Source of the DNA: Comamonadaceae bacterium
GTDB taxonomy: Bacteria > Pseudomonadota > Gammaproteobacteria > Burkholderiales > Burkholderiaceae_C
DNA length: 64,000 nucleotides
NCBI GenBank assembly: GCA_027485235.1
Contig: JAIXRJ010000008.1
Coordinates: 1 to 64,000 of the forward strand
Reading direction: 5' to 3'
Both the position numbers and the translations under genes were made by a program. The notes below the pieces were generated by a model. The model ran no database searches, was not told the DNA's origin, and saw nothing but the letters and a program-made list of their open reading frames with translations. Positions 29,024-37,736 of this stretch are shown in pieces; position 1 is the stretch's first letter; each line of letters begins with the position of its first letter.

Positions 29024-30004
29024 TCAGTCGGGTTTGATGCCGTTGTCGCGCACCACTTTGGCCCAGGTGTCGATCTGACCATCAATGAAGGTCTTGGCTT
29101 TTTCAACACTGCCGCCTGAAATTTCAATGCCTTGCGCCACCAGGCGTTTGGAGACGTCTGGGTTGGACAGCGCCTTGTTCAACTCTTCGTTCATGCGTTT
29201 GATGATGTCCGGGGGCGTTTTGGACGAGGCCAACAACGCCCACCAAGCCGGTGCTTCGAAGCCTGGAAAGCCCGCCTCGGCGATGGTGGGGACGTCAGGA
29301 AAGTCGGCGACACGTTTGGCCGATGTGACGGCCAGAGGCCTCAAACGCTTGCTGTCGATGTGCGGTTTGTTCAAAAAGACGGTGGCCATCGACAGGGGGA
29401 TGTGCCCTGCAATGGCATCGTTCATCAAAGGGCCGCCCCCTTTGAAGGGGACATGGTTGAACTCCATGTTGCCACTTTTGCCCAACAAAGACATGGCCAA
29501 ATGCGCCAGACTGCCGTTGCCAATCGTGCCATAAGAGACGTTCTTTTTGGCCTTGGCGGCGGCCACCACATCGGCAAATGTTTTGTAGTCGGTGTTGGCA
29601 TGTGTGGTCAGCATCATGGCCGACGTGCCCACCAGGATCAGAGGGGTCAGGTCCTTTTTGCTGTCATAGGGCATGTTGGGCATCAGGCTTTGGTTGACGC
29701 CATGCGTGTCGAACACCACGGCGAAGGTGTAGCCATCGGCGGGGGCGCTGAGCACGCTCGAGGTACCGATCACGCCCGATGCGCCACCCTTGTTTTCGAC
29801 CACCACGCTTTGGCCCAGTTGTTGTGACAGGGGACCCGACAAAATGCGCGCCACCTGGTCCACCGATCCGCCCGGCGGGAACACGGCCACCAATTTGATG
29901 GGCTGTTTGCTGGGCCAAGCTTGGGCCCAAGTGCCCACGGGCAGGCCGATGGCCAAAACCGCGCCCGTGAGGCAAGCCGCGCGCCGAATCCAAGAGGCTG
30001 TCAT
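29024..30004 (-). CDS. Bug family (TTT-type) periplasmic substrate-binding protein, orphan
   Basis: 326 residues with a signal peptide (LTGAVLAIGLPVGTWAQA). Family features: WPSKQPIKLVAVFPPGGSVD with the first ligand loop, ARILSGPLSQQLGQSVVVENK, GASGVIGTSSVLSAPADGYT and GEAPT-like FPDVPTIAEAGFPGFEA. Such proteins deliver carboxylates to TctA/TctB permeases or act as sensors. No permease genes adjoin it; the nearest set, at 34.7-36.7 kb, has its own binding protein. This is the usual situation for the expanded Bug families of Burkholderiales. Confidence 0.93.
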   Translation of the reverse strand: MTASWIRRAACLTGAVLAIGLPVGTWAQAWPSKQPIKLVAVFPPGGSVDQVARILSGPLSQQLGQSVVVENKGGASGVIGTSSVLSAPADGYTFAVVFDTHGVNQSLMPNMPYDSKKDLTPLILVGTSAMMLTTHANTDYKTFADVVAAAKAKKNVSYGTIGNGSLAHLAMSLLGKSGNMEFNHVPFKGGGPLMNDAIAGHIPLSMATVFLNKPHIDSKRLRPLAVTSAKRVADFPDVPTIAEAGFPGFEAPAWWALLASSKTPPDIIKRMNEELNKALSNPDVSKRLVAQGIEISGGSVEKAKTFIDGQIDTWAKVVRDNGIKPD

Positions 30005-30249
30005 GTGTCGTTTCCTTGTTGGTGTACCGATGGTGATCAGGAAAGTATCTTCTGGATGCGTGTTTTCTCCTTCAGCGTATTCCCTTAAGCCACAAGCGCA
30101 CTTTTTCCAAGGTGCTCAGACCTGCTGCGGCAGACCTGCACGGTTGTCCCTGCACGGGTGTGGCCCATTCAGGTCAAGGAGGTGGCGTTGTTATCCTGCG
30201 GTTGATGTACCCCCAAACTCCGTGCCCAAAGCTATGGAGCCGCTTTGAT

Positions 30250-30346
30250 CAAACGCGCACTCAACGCCAGACGGCAGGCCTGTGATGCCGAAAAGCTGGG
30301 CCATAATTGTTCAAAGGCGGTTGGATTTCCTGTCCGCCCAGGCGGA
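30250..30346. repeat. Diverged repeat copy B with terminal hairpin, overlapping the ALDH leader
   Basis: Partner of the repeat at 25291. 30250-30339 matches it without gaps (69/90). Here the terminal stem is TCCGCC-CA-GGCGGA (30333-30346), different in sequence from copy A but at the identical offset after TTGGATTTCC, and the internal stem is a perfect CGGCA / TGCCG. The 3' arm of the hairpin contains the GGCGGAG that would act as the ribosome-binding site of the ALDH gene at 30354. The remainder of the 349-bp gap (30005-30249) shows nothing recognisable apart from a short direct repeat CCTGCACGG. Confidence 0.65.
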
Positions 30347-30353
30347 GAATCCC

Positions 30354-31703
30354 ATGACCAGCATCCCACAAATTGCCCCCAACGTAGCCAAAGACATCGC
30401 ACGCGTTTTTGCGCTGCAACAGGCGCATCAGTGGGATGTCAAAGCCTCACCGGCAGAGGTGCGCAAGGCGAAACTGGCTAAATTGAAGTCTGCGGTGGAG
30501 GCACATGCCGATGCCATCGTCTCGGCTGTTCTGGCAGACACGCGCAAACCTGAAGGCGAAATTCGCGTCACCGAAGTGATGAACATCGCAGCCAATATCC
30601 AACGCAACATCGACAATCTCGACGCGTGGATGACGCCAACCGAAATCACACCCTCGATGAACCCCGATGATACGGCCCAGATCATGTACGAGGCACGCGG
30701 CGTTTGCCTGGTCCTTGGGCCGTGGAATTTCCCGCTTGGCTTAACGCTCGGTCCCATCGCAGCGGCGGTTGCGGCTGGCAATTGCTGCATGGTCAAGTTG
30801 ACAGATTTGTGTCCCGCCACGGCGCGCGTCGCCGCCAGCATCATTCGCGATGTGTTCAATGAAAATGAAGTGGCTGTGTTTGAAGGCGATGTCGTTGTGG
30901 CTACTGCGTTGCTTGAACTCCCTTTCAGCCACATTTTTTTCACTGGAAGCACGCGCGTTGGAAAGCTGGTGATGGCCGCCGCCGCCAAGCATTTGTCCAG
31001 CGTCACGCTGGAACTGGGCGGAAAATCCCCTGTCATCATCGATGAAGGCGTGGACATCGAAAAAGTCGCTGCACAGCTTGCCAATGCCAAGCAGTTCAAT
31101 GGCGGTCAGGCGTGTATCTGCCCGGACTATGTGTTCGTCAAAGAGGGTCAAATTGCGGCGCTGATCGAAGCTTTTAATACCAATGTCGCTAAAAATCTGT
31201 ACGACAAGAATGGGGAGATCAAGAAGGAAAGCATTGCGCAGATCGTTAACGAGGGCAATTTCATCCGCGTCAAAGCGCTGTTCGATGATGCCTTGGCTCA
31301 AGGCGCAACGATTGCTGCGGGCGGCGAGTGGGATGCCACCGATCTCACCATCCACCCGACTATGCTCACCGAGGTCACCCCGCAAATGAAGATCATGCAA
31401 GAAGAAATTTTTGCCCCCGTCCTGCCGGTGATGACCTATGACAGTCTCGATCAGGTCATCGGTTATATCGAGGCGCGCGACAAGCCACTCGCACTCTACA
31501 TCTACAGCAATGACGAGGCGAATGTGCAAAAGCTTCTCAGCCGAACCTCATCGGGCGGCGTGACCGTCAATGGCGTGTTCTCGCACTATCTGGAAAATCA
31601 GTTGCCCTTTGGGGGCGTCAACCAAAGCGGCACTGGCAGCTATCACGGTTATTTCGGATTCAAGGCCTTCAGCCACGAGCGTGCCGTATATCGTCACCGC
31701 TAG
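30354..31703 (+). CDS. Aldehyde dehydrogenase (class 3-like)
   Basis: 449 residues, short like class 3/coniferyl-type ALDHs. Motifs: GPWNFPLGLTLGPIAAAVAAG, FFTGSTRVGKLVM, the catalytic Glu in VTLELGGKSP and the catalytic Cys in FNGGQACICPDYVF, then EEIFAPVLPV and the C-terminal NQSGTGSYHGYFGFKAFSH. The usual KPSE segment is changed to KLTDLCP. Start at 30354 has GGCGGAG upstream; this site is inside a hairpin. Codon choice (more GAT, GTT and CTT) differs from flanking genes, suggesting later acquisition. The substrate is not predictable. Confidence 0.88.
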   Translation: MTSIPQIAPNVAKDIARVFALQQAHQWDVKASPAEVRKAKLAKLKSAVEAHADAIVSAVLADTRKPEGEIRVTEVMNIAANIQRNIDNLDAWMTPTEITPSMNPDDTAQIMYEARGVCLVLGPWNFPLGLTLGPIAAAVAAGNCCMVKLTDLCPATARVAASIIRDVFNENEVAVFEGDVVVATALLELPFSHIFFTGSTRVGKLVMAAAAKHLSSVTLELGGKSPVIIDEGVDIEKVAAQLANAKQFNGGQACICPDYVFVKEGQIAALIEAFNTNVAKNLYDKNGEIKKESIAQIVNEGNFIRVKALFDDALAQGATIAAGGEWDATDLTIHPTMLTEVTPQMKIMQEEIFAPVLPVMTYDSLDQVIGYIEARDKPLALYIYSNDEANVQKLLSRTSSGGVTVNGVFSHYLENQLPFGGVNQSGTGSYHGYFGFKAFSHERAVYRHR

Positions 31704-31738
31704 AGCGCTTCTCCACCTCACGCTCCCGGCTTGTGTCC

Positions 31739-31975
31739 ATCGGTCACTTTCGCGCCGCGGCCAAGCTGCTGGGCGGCAGCCGCGACATCCCGGTCAAGCT
31801 GTGGGTGGCATCTCCGTCCAAGGTGGACGGGAGCGAGCTGCTTCAGAAAGGCCTCTGTGCCAACTTTATCGCCGCCGGTGCCCGCACCGAAATGCCCGGT
31901 TGTTCGCTGTGCATGGTCAACCAGGCCCAAGTGCGCAAAAGTGCCACCGTGGTGTCCACCAGCACACGCCGATTT
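31739..31975 (+). pseudogene. acnB: Decayed fragment of acnB 3' region (copy 2)
   Basis: 79 codons in frame correspond to acnB 24409-24645; 65 of 79 residues are identical by hand alignment. It starts [20 protein letters not shown] and retains EMPGCSLCM, but key positions have changed (CMGNQ to CMVNQ, REGAT to RKSAT) and sequence similarity stops abruptly at both ends. It has no start, no N-terminal domains and no function as an aconitase. It occupies the 390-bp gap between ALDH and the second CoA ligase. Confidence 0.85.
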
Positions 31976-32039
31976 TACTATCCACATTCCTCACAAGCGC
32001 ACATACGGGAATTCCCTAGTCAACTATTGGGTATAGCCG

Positions 32040-32067
32040 TTGCTTTTCAGGGGCATTATTGTATAAA
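32040..32067 (+). promoter_or_regulatory. Predicted promoter of the CoA ligase-transporter operon
   Basis: TTGCTT (32040-32045) and TATAAA (32062-32067) spaced by 16 bp, in an AT-rich stretch right after the acnB relic and about 30 bp before the ATG at 32094. It would drive the ligase, Bug, TctB, TctA and PanE-like genes, which follow closely in one direction. Confidence 0.45.
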
Positions 32068-32093
32068 TCGTATGAAAATTTAAGAGAGTATCC

Positions 32094-33623
32094 ATGTCCA
32101 TTGTTTTGCAAGATCTGCTGGCCCGCGGCGCCAACCCTGCACCAGCGATTTCAGCGCCGTCGCGTTTACCTTTGAAATTTGACGCCTTACGGGCCTTGAT
32201 TGCCACCACCCTTGAGCAACTCAATGCGCTGGGCATTGGCCGCAACGACCGGGTGGCGATCGTGCTGCCCAACGGTCCGGAGATGGCGACCTGCTTCATG
32301 GCCTGTGCCAGCGGCGTAACCAGCGCGCCCTTGAATCCGGCCTATCGCGCCGATGAATTCGAGTTCTATCTGAACGACCTTCATGCCAAAGCATTGATTG
32401 TGGAACAGTCCAGCACCTCACCGGCCATTGCCGTCGCTGAAAAATTGGGCGTGCGCATCATTGACCTCATCGCCGACCCCCAGCACGCTGCAGGCCACTT
32501 CACCCTGACCCCGCGCGACGGCAAGCCGGCTGGATCTGCGGCAGCGCACGGTGGTTACGCTTTGGCCGGTGACGTGTCCATGGTGCTCCACACCTCGGGT
32601 ACCACGTCGCGGCCCAAGATCGTGCCGCTCACCCAAGGCAATCTGGTGGCCTCGGCCACCAACATCCGCAACAGTTTGCAGTTTGTGCCCGGCGATTGCG
32701 GCCTCAACGTCATGCCGCTGTTCCACATCCACGGCCTGATTGCCGGTGTGCTGGCACCTTTGGCGGCAGGTTCGCAGGTCTTTTGCACCCCAGGCTTCAA
32801 TGCCCTGAAGTTCTTCGCCTGGATGGACGAGGCCCGGCCCACCTGGTACACCGCCGTGCCCACCATGCACCAAGCGATTGTGAGCCGGGGCAAAGGCAAT
32901 GCCGATGTGATCGCGCGCAACCCGCTGCGTTTTTTGCGTTCGTCGTCGTCGTCCATGCCACCGCAGGTGATTCAGGAACTGGAAGCCCTGTTCCAAGCCC
33001 CACTGATCGAGGCCTACGGCATGACCGAAGCCACCCACCAAATGGCCTGCAACCCGCTGCCCCCGGGTGTGCGCAAACCGGGCATGGTGGGCATTGCCGC
33101 TGGCCCCGAGATCGGCATCATGGACAACGAGGGCGGCTTCTTGCCGCGGGGCGCCACTGGCGAAATCGTGATCCGTGGCGCCAACGTAACGGCCGGTTAC
33201 GAGAACAACCCCAAAGCCAACGAAGAGGGCTTCACAAATGGGTGGTTTCGCACCGGCGACCAAGGCGTGATGGACGCCGACGGGTACATCAGCATCACCG
33301 GACGTCTGAAGGAAATCATCAACCGCGGCGGCGAAAAAGTCAGCCCTCGCGAGGTGGACGAGATTTTGATGGACCACGCCGCGGTGGCCCAGGTGGTCTG
33401 CTTCGGCATGCCGCACCCCAAATTGGGCGAAGAAGTTGCGGCGGTTGTGGTGCTGCGTGAGGGCCAGAGCGCCACCGAGCGTGAACTGCAGGCCTTTGTC
33501 AGTTCACGGGCCGCAGACTACAAGGTGCCCAAGAAAATTTTGTTCATGGACGAAATCCCCAAAGGCGCCACAGGCAAGCTTCAGCGCATCGGTCTGGCGG
33601 CCAAGCTGGGACTCGGCGGATAG
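32094..33623 (+). CDS. Acyl-CoA synthetase (oxalate-CoA ligase-like, ANL family)
   Basis: 509 residues. Motifs: HTSGTTSRPKIVPLTQGN near residue 165, MPLFHIHGLIAGVLAPLAAG, EAYGMTEATHQMACNPLPPG, WFRTGDQGVMDADGYISITG, RLKEIINRGGEKVSPREVDE, and the catalytic Lys in PKGATGKLQRIGLA. The MPLFHIHGL and ATHQM segments resemble Pcs60/AAE3-type oxalyl-CoA synthetases, but substrate assignment is inference. GAGAG lies upstream of the ATG. It heads a run with a tripartite carboxylate transporter, so the acid taken up may be the acid activated. Confidence 0.88.
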   Translation: MSIVLQDLLARGANPAPAISAPSRLPLKFDALRALIATTLEQLNALGIGRNDRVAIVLPNGPEMATCFMACASGVTSAPLNPAYRADEFEFYLNDLHAKALIVEQSSTSPAIAVAEKLGVRIIDLIADPQHAAGHFTLTPRDGKPAGSAAAHGGYALAGDVSMVLHTSGTTSRPKIVPLTQGNLVASATNIRNSLQFVPGDCGLNVMPLFHIHGLIAGVLAPLAAGSQVFCTPGFNALKFFAWMDEARPTWYTAVPTMHQAIVSRGKGNADVIARNPLRFLRSSSSSMPPQVIQELEALFQAPLIEAYGMTEATHQMACNPLPPGVRKPGMVGIAAGPEIGIMDNEGGFLPRGATGEIVIRGANVTAGYENNPKANEEGFTNGWFRTGDQGVMDADGYISITGRLKEIINRGGEKVSPREVDEILMDHAAVAQVVCFGMPHPKLGEEVAAVVVLREGQSATERELQAFVSSRAADYKVPKKILFMDEIPKGATGKLQRIGLAAKLGLGG

Positions 33624-33674
33624 AGGGGGCTGGCCCCCAAGGCAGCGAATTTTCACTCACCAGGAGACTTGGTT

Positions 33675-34679
33675 ATGCAGTTGCAAAAATGGATCGGCAC
33701 GGTGCGGCGTACTTTTGTCTTGGCTGCAGTTGCCCTGGGCTGCGCAGCGCATGCCTGGGAGCCCACCAAGCCCGTTGAATTTGTCGTTCCCGCTGGCACG
33801 GGTGGCGGAGCGGACCAGATGGCCAGGTTCATCCAAGGCGTGGTCGCCAAGAACAAGCTCAGTCCCCAGCCCATCATCGTGGTGAACAAATCAGGCGGTG
33901 CCGGTGCCGAGGGCTTCCTCGACGTCAAGGCCGACAAGGGCAACGCACACAAAATTGTGATCACGCTGTCCAACCTGTTCACCACGCCTTTGGCGACGGG
34001 CGTACCCTTCAATTGGCGCGACCTCACCCCGGTGTCCATGTTGGCGCTCGACCAATTCGTCCTGTGGGTGAATGCAGACACACCTTACAAGACCACCAAG
34101 GACTACCTGGCAGCCGTCAAGGCCCAGCCTGATAAGACCTTCAAAATGGGCGGTACCGGCTCCAAGCAGGAAGACCAGATCATCAGCGTGCTGCTGGAAA
34201 AGACGCTGGGCAAAAAGCTCATATACATCCCCCTCAAGGGCGGTGGGGATGTGGCAGTGCAACTGGTGGGCAAACACGTGGATTCCACGGTGAACAACCC
34301 CATTGAGGCCGAATCCCACTGGCGCTCGGGTGCGCTGCGCCCGCTGTGCGTGTTTGACAAAGAACGCCTGCCTTTCAAAACCAAAATCACGGCCACGCAG
34401 TCCTGGAGTGATGTGCCCACTTGTGGCACGGCGGGCTTGCCTGTGGAGTACCTGATGCTGCGCGGCATCTTCATGCCGCCTGGCGTCTCTGCCGCCCAGA
34501 CCAAGTACTACGTGGACCTGTTCCAAAAAGTGCGCGCCCTGCCGGAGTGGCAAGAGTTCATGCAAAAAGGGGCCTTCAAGCAGACCGCGATGTCGGGCAA
34601 TGAGTATTTCGATTGGCTGGGCCGCAACGAGCAGTTGCACCGCGAGCTGATGAAAGAAGCCGGCTTCATTGCCAAATAA
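33675..34679 (+). CDS. Bug family substrate-binding protein of the adjacent TTT transporter
   Basis: 334 residues with a signal peptide (RTFVLAAVALGCAAHAW). Mature protein begins EPTKPVEFVVPAGTGGGADQ, the first ligand loop; further Bug features are IIVVNKSGGAGAEGFLDV, KMGGTGSKQEDQII, the second loop IPLKGGGDVAVQLVGKHVDS and a C-terminal helix pair. GGAG is positioned eight bases before the ATG at 33675. It directly precedes TctB and TctA, so it is the natural extracytoplasmic receptor of that permease. Ligand is probably a small carboxylate. Confidence 0.93.
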   Translation: MQLQKWIGTVRRTFVLAAVALGCAAHAWEPTKPVEFVVPAGTGGGADQMARFIQGVVAKNKLSPQPIIVVNKSGGAGAEGFLDVKADKGNAHKIVITLSNLFTTPLATGVPFNWRDLTPVSMLALDQFVLWVNADTPYKTTKDYLAAVKAQPDKTFKMGGTGSKQEDQIISVLLEKTLGKKLIYIPLKGGGDVAVQLVGKHVDSTVNNPIEAESHWRSGALRPLCVFDKERLPFKTKITATQSWSDVPTCGTAGLPVEYLMLRGIFMPPGVSAAQTKYYVDLFQKVRALPEWQEFMQKGAFKQTAMSGNEYFDWLGRNEQLHRELMKEAGFIAK

Positions 34680-34687
34680 GGCTCGAG

Positions 34688-35206
34688 ATGACTGAAAAAG
34701 CCTCTCCACCGGACGCGGAATCCGGCAAGGACCCCAAGACGCGCGGACCCGAGGCCGTTGTCGCACTGCTGTTGCTGGCCCTGGGCGTGTTAGTGATCGT
34801 TGACAGCTTGCGCGTCGGCATTGGCTGGGCCGACGACGGTCCACGCTCGGGTTATTTCCCCTTTTACATCGGCCTGGCCTTGTTCGCGTCCAGCGCCGCG
34901 ATTTTGGGGAGCACCCTGTGGCATTGGCGCTCATTGGACGAGGTTTTCGCCGAGCGCAGTCAGATCGTCACCGTCATGGCCATGCTGATCCCAATGGTCA
35001 TTTACATCGTCGCGATGTTGTGGATGGGCATTTACGTCCCCTCCGCTGTGCTGATCGGCTACTTCATGCGTCGCCATGGCCAATTCGGCTGGGGCGTGAC
35101 ATCGGCGTTGTCTCTGACGGTGCCTGTCGCATTTTTTCTGGTCTTTGAACGCTGGTTCCTCGTGCCCTTGCCCAAGGGTCCGCTGGAAAGTTTGCTGGGG
35201 CTTTGA
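34688..35206 (+). CDS. Tripartite tricarboxylate transporter TctB family protein
   Basis: 172 residues, four predicted transmembrane helices (about 22-42, 60-80, 98-115 and 135-155). The GPRSGYFPFYIGLALFASSA segment is the hallmark of TctB. Small membrane subunit of the three-part carboxylate uptake system; its stop overlaps the TctA start (TGATG), and the Bug stop is 8 bp upstream. Confidence 0.92.
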   Translation: MTEKASPPDAESGKDPKTRGPEAVVALLLLALGVLVIVDSLRVGIGWADDGPRSGYFPFYIGLALFASSAAILGSTLWHWRSLDEVFAERSQIVTVMAMLIPMVIYIVAMLWMGIYVPSAVLIGYFMRRHGQFGWGVTSALSLTVPVAFFLVFERWFLVPLPKGPLESLLGL

Positions 35207-36726
35207 TGGAAGAAGTCAACAACCTGATGCAGGGTTTCGCCGTGGCGATGACACTGCCCAACCTGGCCTACATGCTCATTGGCGTTACCTTGGGGGTACT
35301 GATTGGCGTGCTGCCCGGCCTGGGGGGGGCCAATGGCATTGCCATCTTGCTGCCGCTGACCTTCACCATGAACCCGACCTCGGCCATCATCATGCTGTCG
35401 TGCATTTATTGGGGTGCATTGTTTGGTGGTGCCATCACGTCCATTTTGTTCAACATTCCGGGAGAGCCCTGGTCGGTGGCGACCACCTTTGACGGTTACC
35501 CCATGGCCCAACAAGGTCGTGCCGCACAGGCACTGACAGCGGCCTTCACCTCGTCCTTTGTGGGCGCACTTTTTGCGGTGGTCTTGATCACCTTCCTGGC
35601 TCCTTTGCTGGCCAAGTTCGCCCTCAAGTTCGGACCGGCTGAATACTTTGCGGTGCAGCTCTTGACCTTTTGCAGCTTTGTGGGCATGAGCAAAGAACCC
35701 GCTGCCAAGGTCATCGCGGCCATGATGCTGGGGTTTGCGCTGGCCGCCGTGGGCATGGACACGGTCACCGGGCAATTGCGCATGACCTATGGTTTTCCCG
35801 AACTGCTCAAGGGCTTTGATTTCCTGATTGCGGTGATCGGCCTGTTTGGCATTGGAGAGATATTGTTGACCATGGAAGAGGGCCTGTCCTTCAAGGGCAA
35901 AAGTGCCAAACTCAATCTGCGCGTGGTGCTCCAGACCTGGGCTGAATTGCCTCGCCAATGGCTCAACTTTTTGCGCTCGACCGCTGTGGGCTGTTGGATG
36001 GGCATCACACCCGGCGGTGCCACACCTGCGTCGTTCATGAGCTACGGTATGGCGCAACGCATGTCCAAAGACCCAGCGTCGTTCGGCAAAGGCAATATTG
36101 AAGGGGTGGTGGCACCCGAGACCGCAGCGCACGCGGCCGGCACATCGGCGCTGTTGCCCATGCTGACCCTGGGTATTCCAGGCTCACCAACGGCCGCTGT
36201 GCTGTTGGGTGGTCTGATGATCTGGGGTCTTCAACCCGGCCCCATGCTCTTTGTGGAGCACAAGGACTTTGTGTGGGGGCTGATTGCCTCCATGTACCTG
36301 GGCAACATTGTCGGGCTGGTGGTGGTGCTGACCACGGTGCCTTTTTGGGCTGCGTTTCTGCGCATTCCCTTTTCGGTGATTGGCCCGGTGATCGTGGTCA
36401 TCTGTGCCATCGGGGCTTACACCGTCCACAGCTCCATGTTTGATGTGGTGATGATGCTGGTCTTCGGGGTCATGGGCTACCTTTTCAAGAAGCTCAAGTA
36501 CCCGTTGGCGCCATTGGTCCTCGCGCTGGTTCTGGGTGACATGGCCGAGGCGAGCTTTCGGCAGTCCATGCTGTTGTCCCAGGGCAGTTTGTCGATTTTC
36601 TGGTCCAACCCGCTGGTGGGCGTCATCACCGGCTTGGCTTTGTTGTTGTTGCTCTGGCCGCTGGTCAGTGCCGTCAAGGGTATGCTGCAGCGGAACAACA
36701 GTGTCAAGGCGGGGTCTTCCCAATGA
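35206..36726 (+). CDS. Tripartite tricarboxylate transporter permease TctA family
   Basis: 506 residues with about 12 hydrophobic segments. Family signatures: LIGVLPGLGGANGIAILLPL, YWGALFGGAITSILFNIPGE, the second repeat motif GITPGGATPASFMSYGMAQR and LTLGIPGSPTAAVLLGGLM, then GNIVGLVVVL. Secondary transport of a carboxylate with protons or sodium, depending on the Bug protein encoded upstream. The ATG overlaps the TctB stop; the stop overlaps the next gene as ATGA. Confidence 0.95.
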   Translation: MEEVNNLMQGFAVAMTLPNLAYMLIGVTLGVLIGVLPGLGGANGIAILLPLTFTMNPTSAIIMLSCIYWGALFGGAITSILFNIPGEPWSVATTFDGYPMAQQGRAAQALTAAFTSSFVGALFAVVLITFLAPLLAKFALKFGPAEYFAVQLLTFCSFVGMSKEPAAKVIAAMMLGFALAAVGMDTVTGQLRMTYGFPELLKGFDFLIAVIGLFGIGEILLTMEEGLSFKGKSAKLNLRVVLQTWAELPRQWLNFLRSTAVGCWMGITPGGATPASFMSYGMAQRMSKDPASFGKGNIEGVVAPETAAHAAGTSALLPMLTLGIPGSPTAAVLLGGLMIWGLQPGPMLFVEHKDFVWGLIASMYLGNIVGLVVVLTTVPFWAAFLRIPFSVIGPVIVVICAIGAYTVHSSMFDVVMMLVFGVMGYLFKKLKYPLAPLVLALVLGDMAEASFRQSMLLSQGSLSIFWSNPLVGVITGLALLLLLWPLVSAVKGMLQRNNSVKAGSSQ

Positions 36727-37736
36727 AAATAGCGGTCGTCGGTGCAGGCGCAATTGGGGGTTATTTGGGGGCCAGGCTGTCTGCTGCCGGTGAAGACATC
36801 ACCTTCATCGCGCGCAAGCGCAACCTGGCAGCGATTCAGGCCAACGGCTTTCGCCTGATCTTGGAAGATGGCAGCGCGCTCCACGCGCCTGCGGCCAAGG
36901 CCGTAGAGCGCATGTCAGACGCTGGCGTGCAAGACGTGGTGTTGCTCACCGTCAAGGCCCACCAAGTGATCGACCTGTTGCCAGAATTGGGCGCGCTGCT
37001 GGGTCCCAAGACGCTGCTGGTGACCCTGATCAACGGCATTCCTTGGTGGTACTTTCAAAAGCTGGAAGGGGACTATGCCGGGCGCAGCCTGGAGAGCGTG
37101 GACCCTGGCGGTCGCTTGGCGCAGGCGATCTCCTCTGAGCACATCATCGGCAGCGTGGTTTATCCGGCCGCCGAGTTGATCGAGCCGGGTGTCGTTCGGG
37201 TCATCGAGGGCAACCGCTTCACACTCGGGGAGCTCGACGGCAGTCGCAGTGAGCGCATCGAGGCGCTTTCTCAAGTGATGATGCGCGCCGGCTTCAAGGC
37301 CCCCGTGTCAAAAGACATCCGCAGCGAAATCTGGCTCAAGCTGTGGGGCAACCTGAGCTTCAACCCCATCTCCGCCCTGACCCATGCGACGCTGGAAGAC
37401 ATCTGCACCTTCGGTCCGTCGCGCGAACTGGCCGCCAACATGATGTCGCAAGCCCAGACCGTGGCCGAAAAACTGGGGGTGCAGTTCAAGGTCTCGCTGG
37501 ACAAACGCATTGCCGGCGCGCAGGCGGTGGGCGCCCACAAAACATCCATGTTGCAAGACGTGGAAGCCGGCCGGGCTCTCGAGCTCGATGCGCTGGTAGG
37601 TTCGGTCGTTGAATTGGGCCGCATCACGGGAACCCCCACGCCAAGCATCGACGCGATCTATGCGGCAACGCAGCTGCTGGCGCACACGATGGCCCAGCAC
37701 AAAGGCCGTCTGCAGGTCTTACCCGTAACGGTTTGA
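36723..37736 (+). CDS. 2-dehydropantoate 2-reductase family protein
   Basis: 337 residues. N-terminal Rossmann motif MKIAVVGAGAIGGYLGARLS, then LLTVKAHQVIDLLPEL and VTLINGIPWWYF, and a C-terminal helical domain with the catalytic Lys region KDIRSEIWLKLWGNLSFNP and TSMLQDVEAGRALELDALVG, which is the ApbA/PanE C-terminal signature. Start overlaps the TctA stop by four bases, so it belongs to the transporter operon. In this context it may reduce a 2-keto acid linked to the imported compound rather than serve pantothenate synthesis; that is inference. Confidence 0.88.
   Translation: MKIAVVGAGAIGGYLGARLSAAGEDITFIARKRNLAAIQANGFRLILEDGSALHAPAAKAVERMSDAGVQDVVLLTVKAHQVIDLLPELGALLGPKTLLVTLINGIPWWYFQKLEGDYAGRSLESVDPGGRLAQAISSEHIIGSVVYPAAELIEPGVVRVIEGNRFTLGELDGSRSERIEALSQVMMRAGFKAPVSKDIRSEIWLKLWGNLSFNPISALTHATLEDICTFGPSRELAANMMSQAQTVAEKLGVQFKVSLDKRIAGAQAVGAHKTSMLQDVEAGRALELDALVGSVVELGRITGTPTPSIDAIYAATQLLAHTMAQHKGRLQVLPVTV

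Noticed and set aside
31733..32083. 116-codon open frame that could be called a small aconitase-like protein
   Set aside because: Only an internal slice of acnB is present, the C-terminal part is unrelated sequence, and cluster-region residues have changed; treated as a relic.
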